Shown: positions 1 through 7,387 of the stretch, one piece after another
Layout of the letters: the number at the start of each line of letters is the position of its first letter
Position numbering within the stretch: position 1 is the stretch's first letter
Assembly (NCBI RefSeq): GCF_034377285.1
Contig: NZ_CP139715.1
Coordinates: 4,448,001-4,512,000 of the forward strand
Reading direction: 5' to 3'
Source of the DNA: Thalassobaculum sp. OXR-137
GTDB lineage: Bacteria; Pseudomonadota; Alphaproteobacteria; Thalassobaculales; Thalassobaculaceae
Length of the DNA stretch: 64,000 nucleotides
Translations under genes and position numbers: made by a program
Notes under the pieces: model-generated
The model's input: only the letters and a program-made list of their open reading frames with translations
Databases searched by the model: none
What the model was told of the DNA's origin: nothing

Positions 1-430
1 CGGCGGCCGGCCGGTTGCCCTCCAGGAAGGCCGTCCCCTCCTCGGTGATGGCATAGCGCTTCTTGCCGCCCTCCTCGGTCACCGTGGCGTGGCCCAGTTC
101 CTCCAGCAGGGTCAGGGTCGGGTAGATGACCCCCGGGCTCGGCGTGTAGGTGCCGGCGACCCGGTCCTCGATCTCCTTGATCAGCTCGTAGCCGTGGCGC
201 GGCTGTTCGGCGATCAGGGCGAGAACCACGTAGCGCAGCTCCCCGTGGTCGAACAGCCGACCGGCGCGACGTCCGCCCCGATGGCCGCCGCCATGGCCTC
301 CTCCGTGATCTCCGCGATGGCCGTGCCGGCCGCCGCGCCGACCGCCGCCGTCCTCGTGGGCGAAGCGGCAGCCGTCGTGGTGGCCGTGATGATGGTCGTG
401 GCGATGCTGGCGCCCGTGACGATGTCTCAT
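1..430 (-). CDS. PadR-family regulator with His-rich N-terminus, C-terminus cut by window edge
   Basis: The visible 143 residues begin MRHRHGRQHRHDHHHGHHDG and stay rich in His and Gly to about residue 57. A PadR winged-helix domain follows (YVVLALIAEQPRHGYELIKE, then SPGVIYPTLTLLEELG). The architecture of a His-rich metal-binding arm in front of a PadR domain is that of E. coli YqjI, a nickel-responsive repressor of a ferric reductase. Metal sensing is therefore a fair inference, but the metal is unknown. The C-terminal end lies beyond base 1. A large inverted repeat lies just upstream and probably mediates autoregulation. The family call is secure; the metal role is not shown. Confidence 0.85.
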   Translation of the reverse strand, partial: MRHRHGRQHRHDHHHGHHDGCRFAHEDGGGRRGGRHGHRGDHGGGHGGGHRGGRRAGRLFDHGELRYVVLALIAEQPRHGYELIKEIEDRVAGTYTPSPGVIYPTLTLLEELGHATVTEEGGKKRYAITEEGTAFLEGNRPAA

Positions 431-442
431 AATGCAAATCTC

Positions 443-491
443 CGATAGGGTTTCGTTATATCGAAATAAAAGATATATCGAACCCCTATCG
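443..491. promoter_or_regulatory. Palindromic operator upstream of the PadR gene
   Basis: Two 20-base arms (443-462 and 472-491) are inverted copies of each other at 18 of 20 positions, separated by a 9-base AT-rich spacer. The inner ends read TATATC and GATATA. The site lies 12 bases upstream of the PadR start codon, in an AT-rich island within GC-rich DNA. PadR proteins usually bind such palindromes over their own promoters, so this is the likely autoregulatory operator. Confidence 0.7.
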
Positions 492-599
492 AGTCAAGAC
501 GCTTCCGCTCCCGGCGCCCCGGCCCGGTGGCGGGATCCGGGACAGGAACACCGGAAAGTCGTCTCGACGGATTCAGGGCGCAGGGAGCTAGGGTGGCGC

Positions 600-1226
600 T
601 TAGCCCCCCTGGCGGATGGCCTCGAACTCCAGGATGATCTCGACCGTGTCGCCGACCATGTCGCCCTCAAGCGCATAGGTCATGCCGAAGTCGGAGCGCT
701 TGATCGAGGTGCGGGCGGAGATGCCGATGGCGTAGTGCTTGTCGCCGAAGGGATAGCGGCCGCTGCGGTTCCAGGTCACGTCCAGCGCCACCGGCTGGGT
801 CACGCCCCGGATCGTCAGGTCGCCGAAGACCTGGCCCGTCCGGGCGCCGGTCGGCTTCGCGCCGGTGCCGGTGAAGGTGATCGCCGGGTGTTCCTGCGCC
901 CACAGGAAGTCCTTCTTGGCCACATGCTCGTCGCGGGCCGGATGGGCGGTGGAGACGCTGGCGGTCTTGACCTCGGCGCTGACGTTGCTGAGGGTGCGCG
1001 CCTCCTCGTCGAAGGTGAAGGAACCGACGACCTCCAGGAACCGGCCCAGCACGTCGGCGAAACCGAGATGGCTGACGGTGAAGGCGACCACCGAATGCTC
1101 GGGGTCGATCACGTAGTCATAGGGCTGTGCGCGGGCGGCACCTGGTGCCAGGCCCAGATACAGGCTCGCCGCCAGCAGCGGCACGGCCGCTGCCTTTCGC
1201 AGGATCGCGGTGATGTGAGTCGCCAT
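600..1226 (-). CDS. YceI-family periplasmic lipid-binding protein
   Basis: The product is 208 aa. The start MATHITAIL is chosen because AGGAGG lies a few bases upstream. An N-terminal signal peptide ends near ARAQ (about residue 34). The rest is a YceI lipocalin-like beta barrel: YDYVIDPEHSVVAFTVSHLG, then the usual GDLTIRGVTQPV motif and a C-terminal DxVxIxLEFEA strand. YceI proteins bind isoprenoid or amphiphilic ligands in the periplasm; the ligand here cannot be read from sequence. The gene stands alone on this strand, divergent from the dehydrogenase at 1336. Confidence 0.9.
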   Translation of the reverse strand: MATHITAILRKAAAVPLLAASLYLGLAPGAARAQPYDYVIDPEHSVVAFTVSHLGFADVLGRFLEVVGSFTFDEEARTLSNVSAEVKTASVSTAHPARDEHVAKKDFLWAQEHPAITFTGTGAKPTGARTGQVFGDLTIRGVTQPVALDVTWNRSGRYPFGDKHYAIGISARTSIKRSDFGMTYALEGDMVGDTVEIILEFEAIRQGG

Positions 1227-1335
1227 GGTCCATTCCTCCTTTCGGCGCGCCCCGCCCCGGGCTAGTAGGGGGCAAGCTAGTACGGAGCACCGGGCCGGCA
1301 ACAGCCCCGCCGGTCCACAACCGCGTGAGGTGCAC

Positions 1336-2292
1336 ATGACGCAGGCCCGAGCATTCTGGGTGGTCCGGCCGAACCAGGGGGAAATCCGCCAGGAGGCGAT
1401 CGCGCCCGCCGGTCTCGCGGAGGTCGCGGTGCGAACCCTCTATTCGGGGATCAGCCGCGGCACCGAGACCCTCGTCTTCGCCGGAAGGGTGCCCGAGAGC
1501 CAGCATGCCGCCATGCGCTGCCCGTTCCAGGCCGGCACGTTTCCCGGACCGGTGAAATACGGCTACTGCGCGGTGGGGGTTCTGGACGACGGCCGGGTCG
1601 TGTTCAGCCTGCACCCGCACCAGGACCGGTTCGTGGTGCCGGCCGAGGCGGTGCGCCCGGTCCCCGAAGACGTGCCCGCCGCCCGCGCCGTGCTCGCCGC
1701 GAACATGGAGACCGCGCTGAACGCGCTCTGGGATTCGGGCATCGCGCCGGGCGACCGGGTGGCGGTGGTCGGCCTCGGCGTGGTCGGCCTGCTGATCGCC
1801 TATCTGGCGGCCCGTCTGCCCGGCGTGGACCTGGTCGGCATCGACCCGAACCCCGCCCGCGGCCCCGCCGCGGCCGCGCTCGGCATTCCGTTTTCCACCG
1901 ATGCGCCGGACCGGTACGACGCCGACCTGGTGGTGCACGCGAGCGGCACCCCCAACGGACTGGCGACCGCGCTGTCGCTTGCCGGGACGGAGGCCACCGT
2001 GCTGGAGGCGAGCTGGCACGGCAGCGCCGCGGTCCCCGTTCCCCTCGGCGAGGCGTTCCACAGCCGCCGGCTGGTCCTGCGCTCGACCCAGGTGGGGATG
2101 GTCTCGCCCGCCCACCGGCCGCGCTGGGACTACGGGCGTCGGCTCGACAAGGCCCTGTCGCTGCTGGCCGATCCGGCGCTCGACGTGCTGATCGACGGCG
2201 AGAGCCCGTTCACATCCCTGCCAGACACCATGGCCGCCCTTGCCGATGGCAGCCTTGCCGCCCTATGTCATCGCATCCGCTACCCGGACTGA
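1336..2292 (+). CDS. MDR-type zinc-dependent dehydrogenase-like protein, first gene of putative pterin cluster
   Basis: The product is 318 aa, short for a medium-chain dehydrogenase/reductase. The N-terminal half is a GroES-like fold (SGISRGTETLVFAG). The C-terminal half is a Rossmann domain with GLGVVG at residues 146-151 and an acidic strand end (VGIDPNP), suggesting NAD binding. I do not see the run of four Cys for structural zinc. The nearest general family is the BchC/zinc-binding alcohol dehydrogenase group. The start at 1336 (MTQARAF) is preferred over an upstream in-frame codon because the homologous fold begins there. The next gene starts 10 bases downstream, so the two are almost surely co-transcribed. 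Its substrate is unknown; a pterin or pterin side chain is an inference from context. Confidence 0.75.
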   Translation: MTQARAFWVVRPNQGEIRQEAIAPAGLAEVAVRTLYSGISRGTETLVFAGRVPESQHAAMRCPFQAGTFPGPVKYGYCAVGVLDDGRVVFSLHPHQDRFVVPAEAVRPVPEDVPAARAVLAANMETALNALWDSGIAPGDRVAVVGLGVVGLLIAYLAARLPGVDLVGIDPNPARGPAAAALGIPFSTDAPDRYDADLVVHASGTPNGLATALSLAGTEATVLEASWHGSAAVPVPLGEAFHSRRLVLRSTQVGMVSPAHRPRWDYGRRLDKALSLLADPALDVLIDGESPFTSLPDTMAALADGSLAALCHRIRYPD

Positions 2293-2302
2293 AGGAGTTC
2301 GC

Positions 2303-2701
2303 ATGTTCACCGTCACCGTGCGCGACCACGTCATGATCGCGCACTCCTTCAAGGGCGACCTGTTCGGTCCGGCCCAGCGCCTGCACGGCGCCACCTACGT
2401 GGTGGACGTGCGCATCCATGCCGCAACCCTCGACGCCAACGGCGTGGTGGTCGATATCGGCGCCGCCCACACGGCCCTGTCCGACATCCTGAAGCCCTGG
2501 GCCTATCGCAACCTGGACGAGCTGGACGAATTCACCGGCAAGAACACCACCACGGAGTTCCTGGCCAAGACCGCCTTCGACAAGCTGGCCGCGGTGGCGC
2601 GCGACGGCGGACTGGGCCGGCCCGGCGCCGAGCTGGACTCGATCGAGGTGGTGTTCAACGAGTCCCACGTCGCCTCGGCCGGCTATCGCGGCACGCTCTG
2701 A
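2303..2701 (+). CDS. 6-pyruvoyl/6-carboxy-tetrahydropterin synthase-fold protein lacking catalytic residues
   Basis: The product is 132 aa, and the fold matches the PTPS/QueD family. Two zinc ligands are present (H14 in MIAHS, H28 in LHGATY), but the third, second His of the usual HGH, is Ala30. The catalytic Cys before this motif is absent. The Asp-His pair of the LDHKNLD motif is replaced by Ala67-Tyr68 (PWAYRNLD). The residues that hold the pterin ring remain: TTE at 83-85 and the late Glu (E120 in FNESH). The start at 2303 has GGAG seven bases upstream. It is therefore either a PTPS with altered chemistry or a pterin-binding protein. Position two in the cluster ties it to the glycosyltransferase and methyltransferase downstream. 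Confidence 0.8.
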   Translation: MFTVTVRDHVMIAHSFKGDLFGPAQRLHGATYVVDVRIHAATLDANGVVVDIGAAHTALSDILKPWAYRNLDELDEFTGKNTTTEFLAKTAFDKLAAVARDGGLGRPGAELDSIEVVFNESHVASAGYRGTL

Positions 2702-2710
2702 GCCGCACCG

Positions 2711-3769
2711 GTGGCCGGTCCCGACGTCCATTTCCTGATCCCCGGCGACCCGGCGACGCCGACCGGCGGCTTCGTCTATGCCCGCCACGCGGTGCAGGGG
2801 CTGCGGGAAGCCGGACTGCTGGCCGGCATACTCCGGATCGACGGGCCGTTTCCGCAAGGCGACGCGGCCGCCCGGTCGGCAGCCCAGACCGCCCTGACCG
2901 CCGTGCCGGACGGGGACCGGGTGGTCGTCGACGGACTCGCCTATACGGCGCTGGCTCCGGTAATCGCGCCGCACGCACAGCGGCTGCGGATCATCGCCCT
3001 GGTCCACCATCCGCTGGGCGACGAGACGGGCTTCACCGAAGAGGAGCGCGACCGCTGGCTGCGCGACGAGATCGAGGCCCTGGCCCTGGCCCGGCACATC
3101 CTGGTACCCAGCCGGACCACCCGCGCCCGGCTCGGTGCGCTCGGACTCGACACCGATCGGGTGACGGTGGTGGTTCCCGGGGTCGATCCGGCACCCGATC
3201 TGGCGTTCCGGGCCAAGCGGGCGCCCGGACCGCTGCGTCTGCTCTGCGTGGCCACCCTGATCCCGCGCAAGGCCCAGCACCTGCTGCTCGAAGCGCTGGC
3301 GCCGCTGGCCGACCGGGACTGGCATCTCACCCTGGTCGGGGACGCCCGGGACCCGGCCTATGCGGACCGGCTGCGCAAGTGGATCGAGGACGGCCCGCTG
3401 GCCGGACGGGTAACGCTGGCGGGTGCCGTCGACGATGCGGCGCTGGACGCCCAATGGCGCGCGGCCGACGCCTTCGTGTTTCCGAGCCTGCACGAGGGCT
3501 GGGGCATCGCCCCGGTGGAGGCCGTGCGCTGGGGCCTGCCGGTCGTCACCAGCGATGCGGGCGCCCTGCCCGAGTCCGTGCCGGAACCCGCCCGTGTGAT
3601 GGTACCGGCGGGGGACGTCGCGGCCCTGGGCGCTTCCCTCGCCCGACTGATGGACGACCCTGCCCACCGCCGAACCCTCGCCCATGGCGCGCGGCAGGCG
3701 GCGGCCGGGCTCACCACCTGGGCCGACATGCGGTCGGCCTTCGCCCAAGCGATGACGAGGCTGCCATGA
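2711..3769 (+). CDS. GT4-type glycosyltransferase of putative pterin cluster
   Basis: The product is 352 aa with a GTG start 10 bases after the preceding stop. It has a GT-B fold: an N-terminal GG loop (TPTGGFVYARHAV), a mid-protein hinge VVPGVDPAP, and the C-terminal nucleotide-sugar motif EGWGIAPVEAVRWGLPVV with the E-x7-E spacing of GT4 enzymes. The acceptor is not evident. Because the gene lies between a pterin-synthase-like gene and a methyltransferase, a pterin acceptor is a reasonable hypothesis; pterin glycosides are known from cyanobacteria and green sulfur bacteria. Cell-surface glycosylation is the main alternative. Its stop overlaps the next start by four bases (ATGA). Confidence 0.85.
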   Translation: MAGPDVHFLIPGDPATPTGGFVYARHAVQGLREAGLLAGILRIDGPFPQGDAAARSAAQTALTAVPDGDRVVVDGLAYTALAPVIAPHAQRLRIIALVHHPLGDETGFTEEERDRWLRDEIEALALARHILVPSRTTRARLGALGLDTDRVTVVVPGVDPAPDLAFRAKRAPGPLRLLCVATLIPRKAQHLLLEALAPLADRDWHLTLVGDARDPAYADRLRKWIEDGPLAGRVTLAGAVDDAALDAQWRAADAFVFPSLHEGWGIAPVEAVRWGLPVVTSDAGALPESVPEPARVMVPAGDVAALGASLARLMDDPAHRRTLAHGARQAAAGLTTWADMRSAFAQAMTRLP

Positions 3770-4536
3770 GTTTTTCCGCCGACTGGCTCGCCCTGCGCGC
3801 ACCCTACGACACCGCCGCGCGAGCATCCGCGCTCGAGAGGCGCCTGGCCGACTGGCTGTCCGCCCGGTCGGGACCGGAGCCGCTGTCGGTGGTCGATCTG
3901 GGCGCGGGCTCGGGCAACAACATGGCGCATCTGGCTCAGCACCTGCCGGCCGGCCAGTCCTGGACTCTGGTGGATGCGGACGGCGCCTTGCTGGAAGAGG
4001 CTGCCCGACGGCACCCCGGCGTGAGCGTCCGCCAAGCCGATCTCGCCGGCGATCTCGCGGCGCTGATCCCAGAGGGGACCGGGCTGGTCACCGCCTCGGC
4101 GCTGATCGACCTGGTATCCGAGGCCTGGCTGGCCCGCCTTGCGGCGTGGGTCCAGGAGATCCGCTGCGCCCTGCTCGTGGTGCTGACCTATGACGGCCGC
4201 ATCCTCTGGGAGCCCGAGCTGGCGGGCGACGGGGAGATCCGCGACCTGATGAACCGGCACCAGCGCGGCGACAAGGGCTTCGGTCCGGCTCTCGGCCCGG
4301 AGGCCCCCGTCACCCTGTCCCGGCTGCTGCCCGGAGTTGAGACGGCGATGAGCGACTGGCAGATCGCCGCCGGCGAGCCGGCGATGCGCGCGGCCCTGGT
4401 GGCCGGCTGGGCCGGCGCCGCCGCCGAGATCGCGCCGGACCGGGCGGCGGCGATCGAGGCCTGGCGCGACCGGGCGTCGTCGGAGCCGCGGGCACTGGCG
4501 GTCGGCCATGCGGATCAGCTCTGGCTGCCGGACTGA
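3766..4536 (+). CDS. Class I SAM-dependent methyltransferase, last gene of putative pterin cluster
   Basis: The product is 256 aa. Motif I is VVDLGAGSGNN near residues 41-51, with an acidic residue ending strand 2 (LVDADGALL), so the S-adenosylmethionine fold is clear. The ATGA overlap with the glycosyltransferase indicates translational coupling. The substrate cannot be read from sequence; methylation of the glycosylated product of the cluster is an inference. The gene is followed by a dispersed palindromic repeat and then by the convergent gmk, so the operon ends here. Confidence 0.8.
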   Translation: MSFSADWLALRAPYDTAARASALERRLADWLSARSGPEPLSVVDLGAGSGNNMAHLAQHLPAGQSWTLVDADGALLEEAARRHPGVSVRQADLAGDLAALIPEGTGLVTASALIDLVSEAWLARLAAWVQEIRCALLVVLTYDGRILWEPELAGDGEIRDLMNRHQRGDKGFGPALGPEAPVTLSRLLPGVETAMSDWQIAAGEPAMRAALVAGWAGAAAEIAPDRAAAIEAWRDRASSEPRALAVGHADQLWLPD

Positions 4537-4558
4537 GGGGCGACCGGGTCGACCGCCG

Positions 4559-4746
4559 GCCCTTCGACACGCCCCGCTGACGCGGGGCTGCTAAGGGCGA
4601 GGTTCAGTTAACCACTCCCGTCATCCCGAACTCGTTTCGGGACCTCGATTTGGCTGCAGCATGAAGGTCCCGAAACGAGTTCGGGATGACGGAAGAATTT
4701 TTAGACCTCGCCCTGAGCAGCTCCCGCAGGGAGCGTGTCGAAGGGC
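4559..4746. repeat. Nested palindromic repeat, copy A (outer and inner modules)
   Basis: The outer arms start GCCCTTCGACACG at 4559 and end CGTGTCGAAGGGC at 4746; each carries its own small internal hairpin. Inside are the inner arms at 4619-4645 and 4665-4691, perfect 27-base inverted copies beginning CGTCATCCCGAACTCG. Each inner arm can also fold alone (CCCGAA-CTCGT-TTCGGG). The element fills the gap between two convergent genes and could stop transcription from both sides. Confidence 0.9.
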
Positions 4747-4753
4747 CGCCCCC

Positions 4754-5386
4754 TCAGTCCCCGCTGCCGTCCTGCAGCCCGCGCACGAAGTCGGGCAGCC
4801 CCACCAGCCGCTCGCGCTTCAGACGCTCGGCGTGGAGGATGGCGCGGATCTTCTCCACGCTGGCGGCGATGTCGTCGTTGAGGACGATGTACTGGTATTC
4901 CGGATAATGGCTGATCTCGTCCGCCGCCTTGGCCATACGCTGGGCGACCACCTCGTCGCTGTCCTGGGCGCGGGTGCGCAGGCGGCGCTCCAGCTCGCGG
5001 GTCGAGGGTGGCAGGATGAAGACGCTGACCAGGTCCTGGCGCGCGTTCGCGGCGAGCTGCTGGGTGCCCTGCCAGTCGATGTCGAACAGCACGTCCTTGC
5101 CGGCCGCCAGCGCCTGCTCCACCGCCCCGCGCGGGGTGCCGTAGTAGTTGCCGAACACCTTGGCGTGCTCCAGCAGTTGATTCCTGTTCGCCATCAGCTG
5201 GAACTCGGTGGGGTCGATGAAGAAATAGTCCTGCCCGTCCACCTCGCCCGGCCGGCGCGGCCGGGTGGTGACGGAGACAGACATGGACAGGTCGACCTCG
5301 CGCTCCAGCAGCTTGCGGGAAATCGACGTCTTGCCGGCGCCCGACGGCGAGGACAGCACGAGCATCAGGCCGCGTCTGGTGATCAT
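4754..5386 (-). CDS. gmk: Guanylate kinase
   Basis: The product is 210 aa, normal for the family. It phosphorylates GMP to GDP with ATP in the cytoplasm. The P-loop is SGAGKTS near residues 15-21. The GMP-binding region has TTRPRRPGEVDGQDYFF, and the later IDWQGTQQL strand is typical. The start MITRRG lies 16 bases downstream of the yicC stop, and the gene pair yicC-gmk is a recurrent bacterial arrangement. Confidence 0.97.
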   Translation of the reverse strand: MITRRGLMLVLSSPSGAGKTSISRKLLEREVDLSMSVSVTTRPRRPGEVDGQDYFFIDPTEFQLMANRNQLLEHAKVFGNYYGTPRGAVEQALAAGKDVLFDIDWQGTQQLAANARQDLVSVFILPPSTRELERRLRTRAQDSDEVVAQRMAKAADEISHYPEYQYIVLNDDIAASVEKIRAILHAERLKRERLVGLPDFVRGLQDGSGD

Positions 5387-5402
5387 GGGTCGGGTCTCCG
5401 GC

Positions 5403-6344
5403 TTATTCGACGTTCTGGATCTGCTCGCGGAACCGCTCGATCCGCGTCTTCAGCTCGACCCCGATATTGGTGAGGTCCAAGTCGATCGCCTTGGAGCACA
5501 GCGTGTTGGCCTCACGGTTCAGCTCCTGGCACAGGAAGTCTAGCTTGCGTCCGACCGCACCGCCGCCGGTCAGCAGGTCGCGGCAGGCATGGACATGGGC
5601 GGCCAGCCGGTCGGTCTCCTCGCGCACGTCGGCCTTGGTCGCCAGCAGCGCCAGTTCCTGGGCCAGCCGCTCTTCCGATACCGGCGGCGAGGCCGCCAGC
5701 AGCAGGGCAAGCTGCCCCTCGATCCGCTTGCGCAGGGCGGCCGGCTGGGCTTCGGCGACCTTGGCGGCATCGGCGGTCAGGCCGTCGATCTCCTGCAGAT
5801 GGCCGAGCAGCACCGTCTCCAGCCGCGCGCCTTCGCGGTGCCGGGCGTCGACCAGAGCGCCGAGGGCCTTGTCCAGATCGGCGAAGGCCGGCGCCTGAAG
5901 CTGCTCGATCACCGTCGTGTCGGCCACGCGCTCCACCGTCTCCAGCACGCCGCGCACGTTCAGCAGCCGGTCGAGGCTCGGAGCGGTCGGGAATACCAGC
6001 CCCTTGTCCTCCAGCCGCTGCTGCAGGCCGAGCACCGTCTCCAGGAACGCCTCGTTCACGACCAGGTCCGGCGTGGTGGCGCGGTCGGCCTTCTCCAGCG
6101 ACCAGTTCACCGTGACCGAGCCGCGGTTCACCGACGCGGACACCCGTTCCCGCACCGCCTGCTCCCAGCTCTCCGCCACCGAGGGCAGCCGCATGCGAAG
6201 GTCCAGGCCCTTGGAGTTGACGCTGCGGATCTCCCAGTTCCAGGACCAGGCGGTGGCCGCGCCATCCTCCGACGTCGAGGTCGCGCCGCCGTCGATGCGC
6301 GCGAAGCCGGTCATGCTGGTGACGCGGGCGCTCTGTTCGCTCAC
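5403..6344 (-). CDS. yicC: YicC/YloC-family endoribonuclease
   Basis: The product is 313 aa, slightly longer than E. coli YicC because of an N-terminal region with a Ser/Thr/Ala-rich stretch (residues 17-30). The family N-terminus SMTGFARIDG and the C-terminal DFLCQELNREANTLCSKA...VELKTRIERFREQIQNVE are both plain. YicC proteins are endoribonucleases involved in RNA turnover. The gene lies directly upstream of gmk and is divergent from the SDR at 6419. Confidence 0.95.
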   Translation of the reverse strand: MSEQSARVTSMTGFARIDGGATSTSEDGAATAWSWNWEIRSVNSKGLDLRMRLPSVAESWEQAVRERVSASVNRGSVTVNWSLEKADRATTPDLVVNEAFLETVLGLQQRLEDKGLVFPTAPSLDRLLNVRGVLETVERVADTTVIEQLQAPAFADLDKALGALVDARHREGARLETVLLGHLQEIDGLTADAAKVAEAQPAALRKRIEGQLALLLAASPPVSEERLAQELALLATKADVREETDRLAAHVHACRDLLTGGGAVGRKLDFLCQELNREANTLCSKAIDLDLTNIGVELKTRIERFREQIQNVE

Positions 6345-6418
6345 GGGATATCCTTTCGTGATCAGAAGTCCCGGCCCTTATATCCATGGGCACCCGAAGC
6401 GCCAAGCAGGAGGGAACC

Positions 6419-7195
6419 ATGACCCGCGCGCCCAAGACGATCCTGATCACCGGTGCCTCCAGCGGCCTGGGAGCGGCCGTGGCGGAAGCCTATGCCGCCG
6501 CCGGCATCCGGCTGTACCTGTCGGGCCGGAACGCGGACCGCCTGGCGGCGGTGGCCGAGCGCGTGCGGGACCTCGGCGCGGCCTGCGAGACGGCGGTGCT
6601 GGACGTCTGCGACGCGGCGGCGGTGAAGGCCTGGGTGGAGGCGTGCGACGATGCCGCCCCGCTGGACCTAGTCGTCGCCAATGCCGGAATTTCCGCCGGT
6701 ACCGCCGGACGCGACGGGGCGGAGCCGGCGGAGCAGGTGCGCGCGGTCTTCGCCACCAATGTGGACGGGGTGCTGAACACGATCCTGCCGGCGATCGGGC
6801 GGATGGAGGCGCGCGGACACGGTCAGGTCGCGCTGGTCGCCTCCCTGGCCGGGTACCGGGGCATCCCCGGGGCACCGAGCTACTGCGCGTCCAAGGCGGC
6901 GGTGAAGGTGCTGGGCGAGGGCCTGCGCGGCAGTCTCCACGGCAAGGGCATCCGGGTGTCGGTGATCTGCCCGGGCTATGTGCGCACGCCGATGACCGCG
7001 GTGAACGACTTCCCGATGCCGTTCATGATGGAGGCCGACCAGGCGGCGCGGATCATCCGCCGGGGTCTGGCGCGCGACCGCGGGCGGATCGCCTTCCCCT
7101 GGCCGATGGCGGCGGCGGTATGGCTGCTCCAGACTCTACCGCCGGCCTGGATCGACCCGCTGCTGCGCCGGCTGCCGCGCAAGGGCGGGGAATGA
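6419..7195 (+). CDS. SDR-family oxidoreductase
   Basis: The product is 258 aa. The start MTRAPK is chosen because AGGAGGG lies 7 bases upstream. It is a classical short-chain dehydrogenase: TGASSGLG for cofactor, NAG (VVANAGIS), and a Ser-Tyr-Lys set (SLAGYRG, then YCASKAA). The C-terminus has a hydrophobic stretch (MAAAVWLLQTLPPAW), which may associate with the membrane. The substrate is unknown. The gene is single, divergent from yicC, and ends at repeat copy B. Confidence 0.88.
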   Translation: MTRAPKTILITGASSGLGAAVAEAYAAAGIRLYLSGRNADRLAAVAERVRDLGAACETAVLDVCDAAAVKAWVEACDDAAPLDLVVANAGISAGTAGRDGAEPAEQVRAVFATNVDGVLNTILPAIGRMEARGHGQVALVASLAGYRGIPGAPSYCASKAAVKVLGEGLRGSLHGKGIRVSVICPGYVRTPMTAVNDFPMPFMMEADQAARIIRRGLARDRGRIAFPWPMAAAVWLLQTLPPAWIDPLLRRLPRKGGE

Positions 7196-7381
7196 CCCTT
7201 CGACACGCGCCCTGCGGTCGCTGCTCAGGATGAGGGCGAGATCATCAATACACTACCTGTCATCCCGAACTCGTTTCGGGGCCTCACAACGACTACAGGC
7301 TGAAGGTCCCGAAACGGGTTCGGGATGACGAAAGATTTTTGACCTCATCCTGAGCAGCGACCGCAGGGCGTGTCGAAGGGC
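7196..7381. repeat. Nested palindromic repeat, copy B
   Basis: The outer arms run from CCCTTCGACACGC (7196) to GCGTGTCGAAGGGC (7381), pairing over roughly 38 bases. The inner arms begin GTCATCCCGAACTCG at 7259 and end CGGGATGAC near 7329, with a few mismatches. Like copy A, it occupies the whole gap between convergent genes (SDR and mltG). Confidence 0.9.
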
Positions 7382-7387
7382 GAAGGG

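Noticed and set aside
432-1265. Long plus-strand open frame over the YceI gene
   Set aside because: It is a high-GC shadow frame; the minus strand encodes a clear YceI protein with signal peptide and RBS.
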